From NCBI GenBank assembly GCA_038049695.1, contig CP142452.1:48380501-48444500 (forward strand): 64,000 nt of DNA. Reading direction: 5' to 3'. The notes beneath the pieces are model-generated. The model did not search any database. It was not told the origin of the DNA and saw only the letters and a program-made list of their open reading frames with translations. Made by a program: the position numbers and the translations under genes. Positions 32,901-45,755 of the stretch are shown here, in pieces (positions within the stretch are counted from its first letter, which is position 1; the number at the start of each line of letters is the position of its first letter). The stretch is from Cinnamomum chago. Its lineage: Eukaryota > Streptophyta > Magnoliopsida > Laurales > Lauraceae.

Positions 32901-34703
32901 GCAGCGGTTGTGTTCGCGTTGAAAATGTGGAGACATTACCTCTATGGAGAGCAGTTCGAAGTCCACTCCGACCACCGCAGCTTACAGTACTTGTTTTCGC
33001 AGAAAGAATTGAACATGAGGCAGAGAAGATGGATGAAATATATTAAGGACTATGATTTTCCAATCAAGTACCACCCGGGGAAGGCTAATGTAGTTGCAGA
33101 TGCCTTGAGTAGGAAATCAGTAGGCTTGGCAAACCTAAGTGGCACTTATATTTTCGAACAGTTTGAAGAGTTGAGTTTAGACTTACGGCCTCTAAGGAAG
33201 GGTGTTTTGTTAGCTAACATGACGGTGTCAGAACCTTTTTTCATTCAGAAGATCAAGGACAATCAGTTGCAAGATCAAGAGTTGGTTAAGATTTCAGAGC
33301 ATATAGCAGAACGTCCTGACTTCCGTTTTGTTGATGGAGTTTTGTATTACCGTGACCGTTTGTGTGTGCCTAACATTGAAGATTTGAGGAACGACATCAT
33401 GACTGAGGCTCATAGCACGAAGTACTCTATGCATCCAGGCAGAACAAAGATGTATCAGAATTTGAAGGGTAGATTTTGGTGGAACAACATGAAGAGAGAG
33501 ATTGCAGCGTTTGTCTCCCGTTGCATGACCTGTCAGTTGATTAAGGCAGAGCATCAGAGGCCTCCAGGCTTGTTACAGCCATTAGAAATTCCGGAATGGA
33601 AGTGGGAGCACATTACTATGGACTTTATTTCGGGATTACCGAGGACTAGTAGAGGCAACGATGCGATTTGGGTCATTGTGGACCGTCTCACTAAGTAAGC
33701 GCATTTCCTTGCTATGAAGACAGGGAAGAAGATGCACATGCTACCTTTGGCAGAGTTGTTTGTCAGCGAGATTGTCAGTCGTCACGGGCAGCCAGTTTCT
33801 ATCACATCTGACAGAGACAGCAGATTTGTCTCAAGGTTCTGGAAGACATTGCACGAGTCTATGGGTACGAGATTACAGTTTAGCACAGCGTATCACCCTC
33901 AGACAGATGGCCAGTCAGAGAGGACGATTCAGACTTTAGAAGACATGCTCCGTGCTTGTGTGTTAGATTTCAAGACTCAATGGGATGAGACTCTACCATT
34001 GTTGGAGTTCGCGTACAACAACAGCTACCACTCGAGCATTGGAATGGCTCCTTTTGAGGCTTTGTATGGCAGAAGGTGTAGGACACCTGTTTGTTGGGAA
34101 GAAGTCGGCACTCGCAGTTTCCATGGACCGACTATGGTTAGTGAGACCAGCGACAAGATCAAGTTGATTCAAGAGCGTCTGAAAGTGCCCCGGAGTAGAC
34201 AGAAGAGCTATGCAGACTCCCACCGCAGAGATTTACAGTTCAAGGAAGGAGACAAGGTTTTCTTGAAAGTGTCACCTACAAGGGGAACATTGAGATTTGG
34301 ACAGAAGGGCAAGCTATCACGGAGATACATTGGACCCTATGACATTGTGAGCAAGATTGGTGACGCGGCCTACAGATTGGCCTTACCACCTGAGCTATCT
34401 GGTGTACACAACGTCTTCCATGTGTCTATGTTGAAGAAGTATGTTCCCGATCCTTCGCATGTACTTCGGCATGAACCATTAGAGATCAGAGAGGATGCTA
34501 CCTATGTAGAGAAGCCCGTTGAGATCATCGACACAAAGGAACAAGAGTTGAGGACTCGGACTATTCAGTGGGTGAAAGTATTGTGGGAGAATCATGGACC
34601 GGAAGAGGCAACGTGGGAATTACGAGATCAAGTGCAGAAGAAGTACCCACATCTTCTACCAGAGGTGAGTCTTATGTTTCATTTGGAGGACCAAATGCCC
34701 TAA
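29910..34703 (+). pseudogene. Family D copy 2: full-length gag-pol with two stops
   Basis: One frame of about 1,597 codons starts [10 protein letters not shown]. Its order is the Gag core ([20 protein letters not shown] to FEGLNPF), zinc knuckles ([13 protein letters not shown] and [14 protein letters not shown]), a glutamine-rich linker and the protease [11 protein letters not shown] follows with FIDDILVYS (TNEPAVF instead of TNAPAVF in the palm), then RNase H (TDASN), the integrase zinc region, the DDE core and a chromodomain-like tail (VKVLWENHGPEEATWELRD). TAG at 30783-30785 replaces a glutamine codon, and TAA at 33696-33698 lies in the integrase core. It lacks the second integrase stop found in copies 1 and 3. 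Apart from these two stops the frame is open, so it is the best-preserved D coding region. Confidence 0.92.
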
Positions 34704-34714
34704 GGGGTGGAGGA

Positions 34715-37700
34715 TGTAAGACCCCGACCCGAGTGAACCCGATTAGTGCTAATTAAGTTGCGTGTTAGTGCTAAGCTTGATTAGTGTTTTTGGTTAAGTT
34801 GGGTTTAGAATAACCTTGATTCTAGTTTTGGGCTACTTTGAGTGTTTTGATGGCTAGTGGAGCCCTTTGGGGGTTCCCTTTTCAGCTTTGCGTTTTCTTG
34901 AGAAATTTTTCCGATTTGTTGTGAATTGTGTTTTTGGCCCGTTGCATTCATCTTGAGGAATCCTACAACTTTCATGTTGATCCCGTCCTCGTTTGAGATC
35001 CCGAAACCCGATTTCATAGCCGTGAGGGTAAAACAGTCATTTCACACCAAATCTGTACCCAAAACTTGATATTCCCGAAACCCGCGAAACATACACTTTT
35101 TGGAAACTAGAAATTTCGACGAACATTTCTTCCTTCTTCGTAGAATTCATCCGAGGACCCGAGAGAGATGATTTCAGCCAATGTAGCTCCTTTAGTTGTG
35201 GGACCCAACCCAACCCAACCCAACCCAACCCAACCCAACTCACTTGTTAACAAGGGAAGCCATTTCCCATTCATTTCATTCTTCATATTCCAGCACAAGA
35301 GGAGAGCCTAGGGTTTCCTTGCTTTTCTCTTCTTCTTCTTGCTTCTCCATCTCCAATCCACACCAAACTTGCATCAACCAAGAAATGGAGACCATCTTCT
35401 TCTTCCTCTTCACCATGGCTCCCTATTGATACCATTTGTGGAGAAAACCCTCCATTCCAAGACCTCCATTGAGCTTACTCTTGCCATTAGAGGACCTTAA
35501 AGGTAAGTAATCATCCCCATCTCCTAGATTAGTGTTCCTCTAGCCCTTGAGAAGCTACATTTGCATTATTGTTGGTTCTTTCATTTTCATTCTTTGTGTA
35601 ACCCATTCTAGGGTTGTTTTTGGGGGTTTTTTTATTGTAGCTTGGCTTTGAGCAATAGAAGTGAATAGAGGCTTGATTTCAGCTAGCTTGGACTTGAGGC
35701 AAGTGAATGTTTGGATGTTTTTTTTTTAGTTTGAAATGGTTTGGTGAAGTATTTATGGACTTTCCATGCTTTCATTAATGTGTTTTTAGTTGAAATAAAT
35801 GCTCATAATGCATCTTGATAGCCTCATTTAATGCCTTGGAAAACATGTGTTTAAGTCATCTTGTTTATAGTTCTAAGTGGTTGTTGATGTATTGGAAGGA
35901 AAGGAAAAAGGGAAGAAAAATCAGTGTCCCGGACCTGCTACACGCCCAGGTCCGATCGATCGGAAGTGCAGGCCGATCGATCGGTCTGTTTTTAACTGAG
36001 AGGCTTTTTGAGCCGATCGATCGGACTCTGTGCATAAATGGGTTTTGATAAAAAAAAAATTTGTGGACCTTGGCTACCCTCCTTGGACTCACTTGACCAT
36101 ATGTGAGAGCGTCTTGAGCCGATGCTCTTCACGGTTGGTTCGGATGCATCGAAGTTCAATCCATTTCAATCTTAAACGGGATGGAACGACACGATATCTT
36201 CTTCATACCTAAATGCAAAGTCTATTTCCTTGGGTATCGCGAATTCTATTCCTTTCGGTGACTGAGTAGGTTGCTCGATGGTTCCGGGTTGACATCATAC
36301 TTAGGATGGACCGTTTATAGTCTTGATTTTTCTATCATAGCATCTAGTACTATCCATAAGCTCAATTTAAGTTTTGAAAATCGTAAAAGTGGATAAGGAG
36401 CCCGGAATGTCTTCAAACTCAAGGAGTACCAAGTCATTTCCATAATCAACATACGGGACCCATATCCACTCAAATAGATCTTAAAACCATTATCTTTCCC
36501 GAATTGGTATAGTTCATTATATTCTTCATTTCCAAGATTTACATTACATGACTTGTTTTCCCCGAAGCATTGTTATACACTTGAAATGGTTACTTGACCC
36601 GAAGTGCATTGCACCACATGATATGTCAGTGTGCCCTTGAGCACCCCCGTCTCGCCCGTTTGATTATATATTTGTACTTGATTTACTTGCATTGTCTCGA
36701 TTGTATTTGACCTATGAGTCGGCACCACTAAGCTTGGATAACCTCGTTGGTTTGATCCACCGACCTGGAGATCCCCCTCTTGTCCCGCCAGCTGCAGTTT
36801 GGATCCCGCTACCCGGTCATTACCGTGGTCTTGTCCCGATGCCGCAGATTGCTACTGTGGTCCCCGATGCCCGGCTCGCTACCGTGGTCATGTATAGTAT
36901 ATGTATATGTAATTATATGAGATCCCCTGTTTCTCCTCACCTCGAGTGACTGAGATCAGGGCCTAGTTATTGCTCTATCACCTTAGTGATAGAGGACTAA
37001 GCTTCGTGTGGTCGCCATCTTGCTTGTTCCTGATTCCTTGGATACCCTATGAGTTTTATCTTGTTTACATGTTTTTCTAACAAATGATTTATTTATTTTA
37101 TGAGAGTTCTTGCTTAAACAGATTTCCTTGCTTTTCGAGATATTTCATCTATTATATGTTGTTGTATCTTCTCACTCTCTTGCCAGACCGTCGTGTCTGA
37201 TCCTTTGCTTTGGTACTCAGGTCCCGTTGCCGGTTTCCTTGAGGAGGAGCCGGAGGAGGCGGTAGGTGAGCTACAACCTCTAGTTGAGTGGCGTGCTGAC
37301 GATGTCATGTAGACATCGGGTTGCCTCAAGAGGCGTAACATTTTGGGGAGAACTTATTAACCATTCTTTTGGGTTATTATTTTGTAATATTGGCCTTTGT
37401 TGGCCTCTAATTTTGGGGAATGTAACTAAATGATATTTTGTCTAACTTTAACAACTTTTGGGAAACTTGCTATAGGTCATTGCTCATTCTGATCCAGTTT
37501 TAATATTTGATATTAATGCTGGCATCCTTAGAGATAGTCTACTATTTGATTTGCTACTCGCTTCCGCACTCAAAAGAAATATTCATGCAAGGTTGTGATA
37601 TCCTCACCGCGGACACCTGTGGGAAATTAAATAAGTTGTATAGTGTGGATGTAGATAATCCTCTTTAATCATTATTCACCAAGTGTCCCGATCCCGGATT

Positions 37701-37727
37701 GGGGATTCCCGGTCCGGGGTCGCGACA
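34715..37727 (+). repeat. Family D LTR 2 (shared by copies 2 and 3)
   Basis: 3013 bp with the same ends as LTR 1. The (CCCAA) tract has 7 units near 35203. Predicted splice signals lie at 35503, 35640 and 35699. Palindromes CCGATCGATCGG lie around 35952-36024 (the first two are slightly altered at their edges). The short frame stop is at 37310-37312. It is followed by a primer site and the gag start of copy 3. Confidence 0.92.
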
Positions 37728-37888
37728 GACTGGTATCAGAGCAAGACGTGTTTCAAGCAATTAAAAGAAACTAGAAATCCTAAGGACGTGGCGAGGATCC
37801 GTTAGATCTTTCGTTAGCTAGTATCGAGTGAGCAATGTGTGACCCTTTTATTGGATTATTATGTGCTAACCATTTGTTTTGCAGCATC

Positions 37889-38010
37889 ATGCCTCCACGT
37901 AAGAGACCGTTGAATGGCAACCCTACTGCAAGCAGTAGTGATCATACAGGGCCTCTAGAAGAGGATATAGTGGAGAACAATCCACCTAATCAATTTCAGG
38001 AAATGATGCA
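37889..38010 (+). pseudogene. Family D copy 3: gag 5' end, split by element B
   Basis: The ATG at 37889 starts [10 protein letters not shown] and runs to FQEMM, where element B begins at 38011. The frame resumes at 48590. ATGCA at 38006-38010 is the left copy of the B target duplication. Confidence 0.9.
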
Positions 38011-40872
38011 TGTTAGACCCCGACCCAGACCAAGTCGATTAGTGTGCGATTAGTATGTGTTTAGTTCTAAGTGGGTTTAGTCGTGGTTGGGTTAGAAGTG
38101 ATTAGTTAGTTTTGGACATAGCTTTGGGAATTTTGAGAACGTCTAGTATTAGTCAGACACACTCAGGAAGGCCTGAGTGCACGTATAAGCTTGGGAAGAT
38201 CGTATCGTTTTCCGTGTGGGTGTGGTTTTGATTTCATTTGAATGATCTTGTTATGTGTTACAACTTTAGTTTTAAGTCCATTCGTGTTTGAAGCCCAAAA
38301 ACACATGTTTTGGCCCAAAGAGGGTAAAATTATCTTGTATGCACAAATCTGGACACAATTTTCGAGATCTCAAAACCATGTCAAAAATATACTTTTTGGA
38401 AACTAGATATTTCGACGATCGTTTTATCCTTCTTCGTCGAAGTCATCCGAGGCCCACAAGATCATGTTTTAGCCATTTCAAGTTCAAGTCATATGGGGCC
38501 CATGAGTCATCACTTAAGCCTCCCTTTCCCTCTTCTTCCACTCACTTTACCAAAATCCTGCAACTTCTTAACCTAGGGCAAGGAAAACCTCTTTTTCTCT
38601 CCTTCTTCCCCATCTTGTTTGATCTAGCTAGAGAGCTCCAAAGAAGATTTCAAGACTACCATTTTCTTCATCTCCTTACAAGTTTCCTATTGATGCAAGT
38701 TTCTTGAGTTTTCAAGTTGGGCAAGAGCTCCATTTCTTTTCCTCCCTCTTGTTTGGCCATTTCTAGGTAAGGGTTTCCACTCCTACTCTCCATTGAGTCA
38801 TTTTAGTTCCTTGAGAGTATGTTTTTCATGTTTTCAAACCCTATTTGGAAAATGGGTTCCTTGTTTCCATTTTTGAGTGAGTTTTGTGTGTTTTCTTGTT
38901 TTTTTTCTTGTAGTGCTTGATAGCTTGAGTGAAGTGCTTGGAGGAGTATTTTTTAGCATTTGGGCAAGGCAAGTAATCTCTATAGGATCATTGTGCATGT
39001 TATTTTAAGCTACATTGTTGTTTTGAAAACTTTGCATATGAATGTGTTTACAAGCTTCATGATTGTGTTTTATTGGTTTTGGATCTGTGTTTTACCCTTG
39101 AAGAGCCTATATGCTCAGGGAATACAAGAGGAATGAGAATGAATGGAAAGGAGGAAGGAAAAATGTGAAAATCTGCACTGAACCGCACACCCGTGCATTG
39201 GCGGTCAGCTCCGCGGTCAGCTCGCGGCTAGCCGTCTGTGTCCACTGCGGCTAACCGCAGGCTGACCGAACTCAGCGGTTACTTTTCCAGAAGCTAGCAT
39301 TTTCATCTGGATCAGCGGTCATCACCACGGTCAACTCACGGCTAACCGCCAGTCTCACTCGCGGTTAACCGTAAGACCACCGAAATTATTACGGTTCCTT
39401 TTCCCGAGAGCTAAGTTCGATTTGCTTTCCAGCGGTCACCTTGCGGCTAGCCGCCAGACCCCAGTTCGGCTAGCCGCCACCTGACCGCGAGGTGACCGAA
39501 ATTCACTGTTTGTGTATTTTGAAGAGTTTTGCAAGAATGAAAAACTAGAACATGTTAAGTGACCTCTAGCCTGATATTGTGTATTTGAAACCCAAGAGGT
39601 CTTTGAACTTCCGGGGCACCAATTCCTTTCTAAATTTCCAACACTTGGGTCTCAATTGCACAAGGATCAATCAAAGGTCATTACGTGTGCTCGATAAGCC
39701 TTGTGTTCGTGCTTTGGTTTTGATATAATGAATATCATCGTGAACTTGTTGCAGTATTAGTACAAGCTTGTTTTGAAGTTTTGTTTCAAGAAAAAGGGGA
39801 TCACTCTATAAGCGTGTTATGCATAATTATTATGCCCGTGCTAGTCGTGTTCGTCGTGTTTTGATAAGTGATTTCCCCCTTTTTATCTCGACGTGCTTTG
39901 ATCGAGCTTCGCGTGTTTTGTGCATTCATGAATCAAGTGAACACCACTGAGCTTAGACTGCCCTTTCGGTCTGATCCACTGTCTGGGGGTCTTTAAACAT
40001 GTGGACTGTCTGCAGACTAGTCGTGTATTTATTACACATCGTGCGTGTCCGGTTCCGCGGCCGGAATCTCCGTATATGTGGGAATCGTGTCGTGCTTATA
40101 TTATGTATATCGTGCTTGTCGTGCGTGCTTGCTCTTTTCATTATATAAATGATAGAGAAAGGATGGGCTCTTTGTGGATTGTAACTATTCATGATATATT
40201 ATGTACTCATGCTAGTTTATTTTGGTATCTCAGCTTTGTTCGTATTCTTGAAAATGTATCTCAGCTTTGATTGTACTTCATACCAAAGATTTGCTCACAT
40301 GTTTTCTCTAAATGTTATTGTTCATGTTCATGCCTACATTGATTACCTGCCAAACCGTCGTGTTTGACCCTTGTTTGTTGGTGCCCAGGTGCAGGAGACG
40401 TTGCCTTTGAGGAGGAGCGTCAGGAGGAGGCTTGTGAGCTAACTCCCGTGAGAGAGTGGCAGCCCGACGATGTCATTTAGATGTCGGACTGGTCCTCGAG
40501 TTTCGTCACCTTTAGTCTTGGGGTTTCTTTGGTTATTTTGAGATTGTATTGACCTCTATTGGTCTCTTATGGGTTGTACTAAACTTAACTTACTTTCGTG
40601 TTAAACTTATAACTTGAACTATGTTTGGGAATGCCATGTTAACTTCATCTTTGATACTATGTCTTGTATATTATTGTGATAGCACTTAAATATTCTATTG
40701 GTGCTTATCTTGGTGTGTTTTGCTACACGCTTCCGCAAACTTGATCGTATGAGTCAGATTCCGCGTGTCTTTGGGAATCCTCACCGCGGGAACCTGTGGG
40801 AAAACAAAATCTTCAATAGTAATCATCACCAATCGCGTCGCGGGCCCGGGGATCCGTTCCGGGGTTGCGACA
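38011..40872 (+). repeat. Family B 5' LTR
   Basis: It runs TGTTAGACCCCG to GGGTTGCGACA, 2862 bp. Donor-like CTAG|GTAAGG at 38767; acceptor TTTTTCTTGTAG ending at 38913; GC donor CAAG|GCAAGTAA at 38969. Three modules rich in CGGCTAGCCG/GCGGTTAACCG dyads lie at about 39200-39510. A CAAAC/GTTTG hairpin with loop CGTCGT lies at 40351-40366. A short frame ends EWQPDDVI-stop at 40480. Confidence 0.93.
39200..39510 (+). repeat. Palindrome modules in family B LTR
   Basis: Three diverged modules of about 100 bp. Each combines GCGGTCA(G), a CGGCTAGCCG or CGGTTAACCG-like dyad and CTGACCG/CACCGAA. The first two end in a GGTTACTTTTCCAGA-like or GGTTCCTTTTCCCGA segment. The second LTR has the same array at about 46910-47215. 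Confidence 0.75.
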
Positions 40873-40876
40873 GGAC

Positions 40877-40888
40877 TGGTATCAGAGC
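40877..40888 (+). other. Primer-binding site of element B
   Basis: TGGTATCAGAGC four bases after the LTR end, complementary to initiator methionine tRNA. Confidence 0.85.
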
Positions 40889-41033
40889 GAGACATGTTTC
40901 AGGCACTTAAAAGAAACTAGAAAGGTCTTAGGAACGTGGCGAGGATTCGTGAGTTCGATAGATTCGTTCGTATAGGATCTTAGGAACCCTTGTACCATGA
41001 TTATTGTTTTCTAACTCTTTGTTTTACAGCAAT

Positions 41034-44000
41034 ATGCCTCCAAGAAAAGCTCCAAATCATCATGCTTCAGGCAGTAACCAGAATGAGTCAGATGCATCTG
41101 AGACACCGACAGCCACACAGTTTCAGGAACTTATGCAAGCCACGATAGCACAGCAAAGACAGGCTAATGAGAATCAAGCAAGATTTCAAGAGCAACTATC
41201 TAAGAAGGATGATGAGATGGCACAAGTTCAGAGGCAACTGTTAGAAGTACTTCAGAACAGGAATGTAGCACCACCTGCAGGTCCTCAGATTGTTATACAG
41301 AATAGGGATCCAGACCCTAATGCTCTATTTGAGAAGTTTAGGAAAAGAGCACCGAAGGAGTTTTCGGGCAATGAGGACCCGTTAGTGGCGGATGACTGGC
41401 TAGTCAATACCGAGAAGATCTTCGATGTATTCATGTGCACAGGACTCCAGAAGGTCAATCTCACAGCTTCATTGTTCTACGGGCTTGCAGACATGTGGTG
41501 GCAAACAGTCAAGGATCCTTATGCATTTATGGCAGACGAGGAGGCATGGGCAGCTTTCAAGATACAGTTTCAAGACAAGTACATTCCCTCTCATGTCAAG
41601 AGACAGAAGGCTATTGAGTTTCAGCAGCTCAAGCAAGGTAGCATGACAGTGTTGGATTATGTCACCAAGTTTGAGAGATTGGCTAGATATGCTACCGAGC
41701 TGATTGACACCGAGAGGAAGAAGATCACTAAGTTCTTAGAAGGGTTGAATCCGATTATTATGAGGGATGTCATAGGAGTAGTGCCTCCAGCTACATATGA
41801 TGAGGCAGTCAAGCGGGCATATACCTTTGAAGATATCAATAACATGATTGTTCAAGATAGGAAGCAGCAGTATCAGCAGCATAATCAGAGGCAGCAGCAG
41901 GGCAAGAAGCCAAGGCAAGAACAAGCTTATGTGAGGCAAGGATGTGGACATTGTGGCAAACATCATGAGACCCACGAATGTCGTAAGGCCATGGGAGCCT
42001 GTTTCAAGTGTGGGGCCATGAACCATTCAATCAAGGATTGCCCACTACTTCAGATTCAAGGGAACAGAAACCAGCAGTAGAGACAAGTAGCTCCTCAGAA
42101 TCAAGCACCAGTTCAGAATCAAGTCAGACCACCTCAGCAGCAGCAGGCTAGGCAACCAGGACAGAATCAGAATGCTCGTCCTCCACAGCAGAACAGACAG
42201 GGCCAAGGAAGGCAGAACCAAGTACCGAACAGACTACAGATGCATGGACGTTTGTACTATCTCAACCGTGCAGACGCTGAAGCTGCAGGAGACGTGGTAG
42301 AAGGTAAACTTCTTGTTTGTGGGGTAGAAGCCCAGATTTTGTTTGATCCTGGATCCACACATTCCTTTGCATCTCCTAGTTTTGCTAAGTTGATTGATGC
42401 ACCATGTAGTGAGTTGGATTACATTTTGGTAGTGACCACTCCAGTAGGGAAACAAGTTGTGTGTAGAAACCATTACCCTAGTTGTACAGTGTTGTTAGGA
42501 GATGTTAATCTACCGGCCAACCTCATAGTTTTGGACATGCATGATTTTGATGTCATTTTAGGCATGGATTGGTTAGAAGCTTATCATGCCACCATGGATT
42601 GTTTTAGTAAGACCATCACATTCAGATTCCAAGGACCACAGGCAGAGTTGATATTTCAGGGGAACAGGAGGAAATCTCAAGCAGGGTTTATTTCAGTGTT
42701 GAAGGCAAGCAGATTAGTGCAGAGTGGGTGTCAGGCATTTATTGCGTTTATCACGGAGGATAAACAGTCCCAAGGGGTGGAGGATATCCCCATTGTGTGT
42801 GAATTTCCAGACGTTTTTCCAGAAGAAATCCTGGGTTTACCACCAATTAGAGAAGTTGAGTTTACAATTGAGCTTCTTCCAGGGACAGCTCCGATCTCGA
42901 TTGCACCATACAGGATGGCTCCGGCAGAAATGGGTGAGCTAAAACTCCAATTGCAGGATTTGTTGAGCAAAGGTTTTATTAGGCCAAGTGTTTCACCGTG
43001 GGGAGCACCGGTGTTATTTGTGAAGAAGAAGGATGGAAGCTTGAGAATGTGCATTGACTACATGAAGTTGAACCATGTGACCGTGAAGAACAAGTACCCC
43101 TTGCCAAGGATAGATGAATTGTTTGACCAATTACAGGGAGCAGCCTATTTTTCCAAGATAGACTTGAGGTCAGGGTACCATCAGTTGAGAGTTAGAGACT
43201 CAGATGTTCAGAAGACAGCCTTTAGAACAAGATATGGGCACTATGAGTTCTTGGTGATGCCCTTTGGTTTGACAAATGCACCAGCAGTCTTTATGGCTTT
43301 GATGAACAAGGTCTTTGCACCATATTTGGATCACTTTACGGTAGTGTTTATTGATGACGTCCTGGTATATTCCAAGAGTAAGAAGGAGCATGAAGAACAT
43401 TTGAGGACAGCGTTACAGCTCTTGAGGGACAACCAGCTATATGCGAAACTCAGTAAGTGCGAATTCTGGTTAGAGCAAGTTGCTTTTCTAGGCCACATCA
43501 TCTCCAGAGAAGGTTTAGCAGTTGATCCAGCCAAGATAGAAGCAGTTGTTAGTTGGGCAAGGCCAAGTAGTGTGACAGAGATTAGAAGCTTCTTGGGGTT
43601 AGCAGGCTACTACAGAAGATTTGTCCAAGGTTTTTCGTCCATTGCAGTACCGTTGACGAAGTTGACCAGGAAGAACGTTCCCTTTGTTTGGACTGATCAG
43701 TGTGAAGCCAGTTTCCAAGAGTTGAAAGGAAGGTTAACCACAGCTCCAATCCTCACATTACCTTCGGGAAACGGTGGATTTATTGTGTATACCGACGCTT
43801 CGAATGTGGGACTGGGTTGTGTATTGATGCAAGATGGCAAGGTGATTGCTTATGGCTCGAGACAGTTGAAGGACCACGAGAAGAATTATGCGACTCACGA
43901 CTTGGAGTTGGCAGCAGTTGTTTTCGCATTGAAGATGTGGAGACACTATCTCTATGGGGAGAAATTTGAGGTCCATTCAGATCACAGAAGTTTGCAGTAT

Positions 44001-45755
44001 TTGTTCTCGCAGAAGGATTTGAACATGAGGCAGAGGAGGTGGATGGAATATATCAAGGATTATGACTTTCCAATCAAGTACCATCCAGGCAAAGTGAATG
44101 TGGTAGCTGATGCTTTGAGTAGGAAATCAGTAGTCATGGCTAATTTGAGAGGAATGGGTGTCTTACAGCAGTTTGAAGAGTTGGGTGTAGAAGTGCAAAC
44201 CCTTAGATTGGGTGCGATGTTAGCGAACATGACAGTTTCAGAACCTACCTTCATCCAGAAGATTAAGGAAAATCAGTTACAAGACCCAGACTTGGCCAAG
44301 ATAGTAGATGTTATTGCAGAACGCCCCGATTTCAAGATGGTGAATGGGATATTGTATTTCCGTGACCGGTTGTGTGTGCCGAGTGTGGATGATTTGAAGA
44401 ATGAGATAATGCATGAAGCTCACAGCACGATGTATTCTATGCATCCGGGTAGCACGAAATTGTACCACAACTTGAGGAATAGATTTTGGTGGAACAATAT
44501 GAAAAGAGAGATAGCAGCTTTTGTGTCTCGTTGTTTAACTTGTCAGTTGATCAAGGCAGAGCATCAGAAGCCTCCAGGCTTGTTATAGCCTTTGGAAATT
44601 TCGGAGTGGAAATGGGAGCACATTACCATGGATTTCGTCTCCGGTTTGCCTAATACTAAGAAGGGAAATAATGCAATTTGGATCATTGTAGATCGTCTGA
44701 CAAAGTCTGCTCACTTCATTCCGATGAAGACAGGGAACATGATGCATATGGCACCACTGGCAAAGCTATTTGTTGATGAAATTGTTAGTAAGCACGGTCA
44801 ACCCGTCTCCATTACTTCAGATAGAGACAGTAGATTTGTTTCAAAGTTTTGGAAAACTCTGCATGAGTCGATGGGTACCAAGCTCCAGTTCAGCACAGCT
44901 TATCATCCTCAGACCGATGGTCAGTCAGAAAGGACGATACAGACTCTCGAAGACATGTTGCGTGCTAGTGTATTGGATTTCAAGATTCAGTGGGATGAGT
45001 GCTTACCTCTTTGTGAATTTGCTTATAACAATAGTTACCACTTGAGCATTGGTATGGCACCTTTCGAGGCACTCTATGGTAGAAGATGCAGAACTCCGGT
45101 TTGCTGGGAAGAAGTCGGTGAACGTAGTTTCCATGGACCGACGATAGTTGGAGAGACAAGTGACAAAGTCAAGTTGATTCAGGAAAGGTTGAAGATCGCC
45201 CGAAGTAGGCAGAAGAGTTATGCAGATACTCGCCGAAGAGAACTGCAGTTTCAGGTCGGTGGTAAGGTGTTTTTGAAAGTCTCACCAACTAGGGGAACCT
45301 TGAGGTTTGGACAGAAGGGCAAATTGTCTAGAAGGTTTATTGGTCCGTATGAGATCCTGAGCAAGATTGGAGATGTTGCTTATAGACTTGCGTTACCGCC
45401 AGAATTCTCCGGGGTACACAATGTTTTCCATGTTTCGATGCTCAAGAAGTACGTCTCTAGTCCTGCACACATTCTACAGCATGAACCTTTAGAGATTCGG
45501 GAAGATGCCTCGTATGTGGAAAGACCGATCAAGATCATTGACACCAAAGAGCAAGAATTGAGAAACCGGACTATTCATTGGGTCAAGGTACTTTGGGAAA
45601 ATCACGAACCAGAGGAAGCCACCTGGGAATTGAGAGAGCAAGTACAGAGGAAGTATCCACAGCTTTTGCCAGAGGTAATTGTTTGTTTTATTTGGTGGAC
45701 CAAATATCCTAAGGGGTGGAGGATGTTAGACCCCGACCCAGACCAAGTCGATTAG
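41034..45755 (+). pseudogene. Family B gag-pol, two TAG stops
   Basis: The start MPPRKAPNHH is chosen because it follows TTTGTTTTACAG and aligns with the D gag start; an upstream in-frame ATG at 41004 is less likely. Approximate residues: Gag core 100-270; knuckles CGHCGKHHETHEC near 304 and CFKCGAMNHSIKDC near 323; a glutamine-rich linker; protease [10 protein letters not shown] with Asp 438; [11 protein letters not shown] with Asp 774 and 775; RNase H TDASN with Asp 921; integrase zinc CLTCQ; core [18 protein letters not shown] and [10 protein letters not shown]; and chromodomain-like PEEATWELREQV. The frame runs into the LTR and ends at 45755. TAG at 42078-42080 (Gag/linker) and TAG at 44586-44588 (LLxPLE in integrase) both sit where CAG is expected. 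Otherwise the frame is intact. Confidence 0.92.
45711..45723 (+). other. Polypurine tract of element B
   Basis: AAGGGGTGGAGGA directly before the 3' LTR, identical to the family D tract. Confidence 0.75.
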
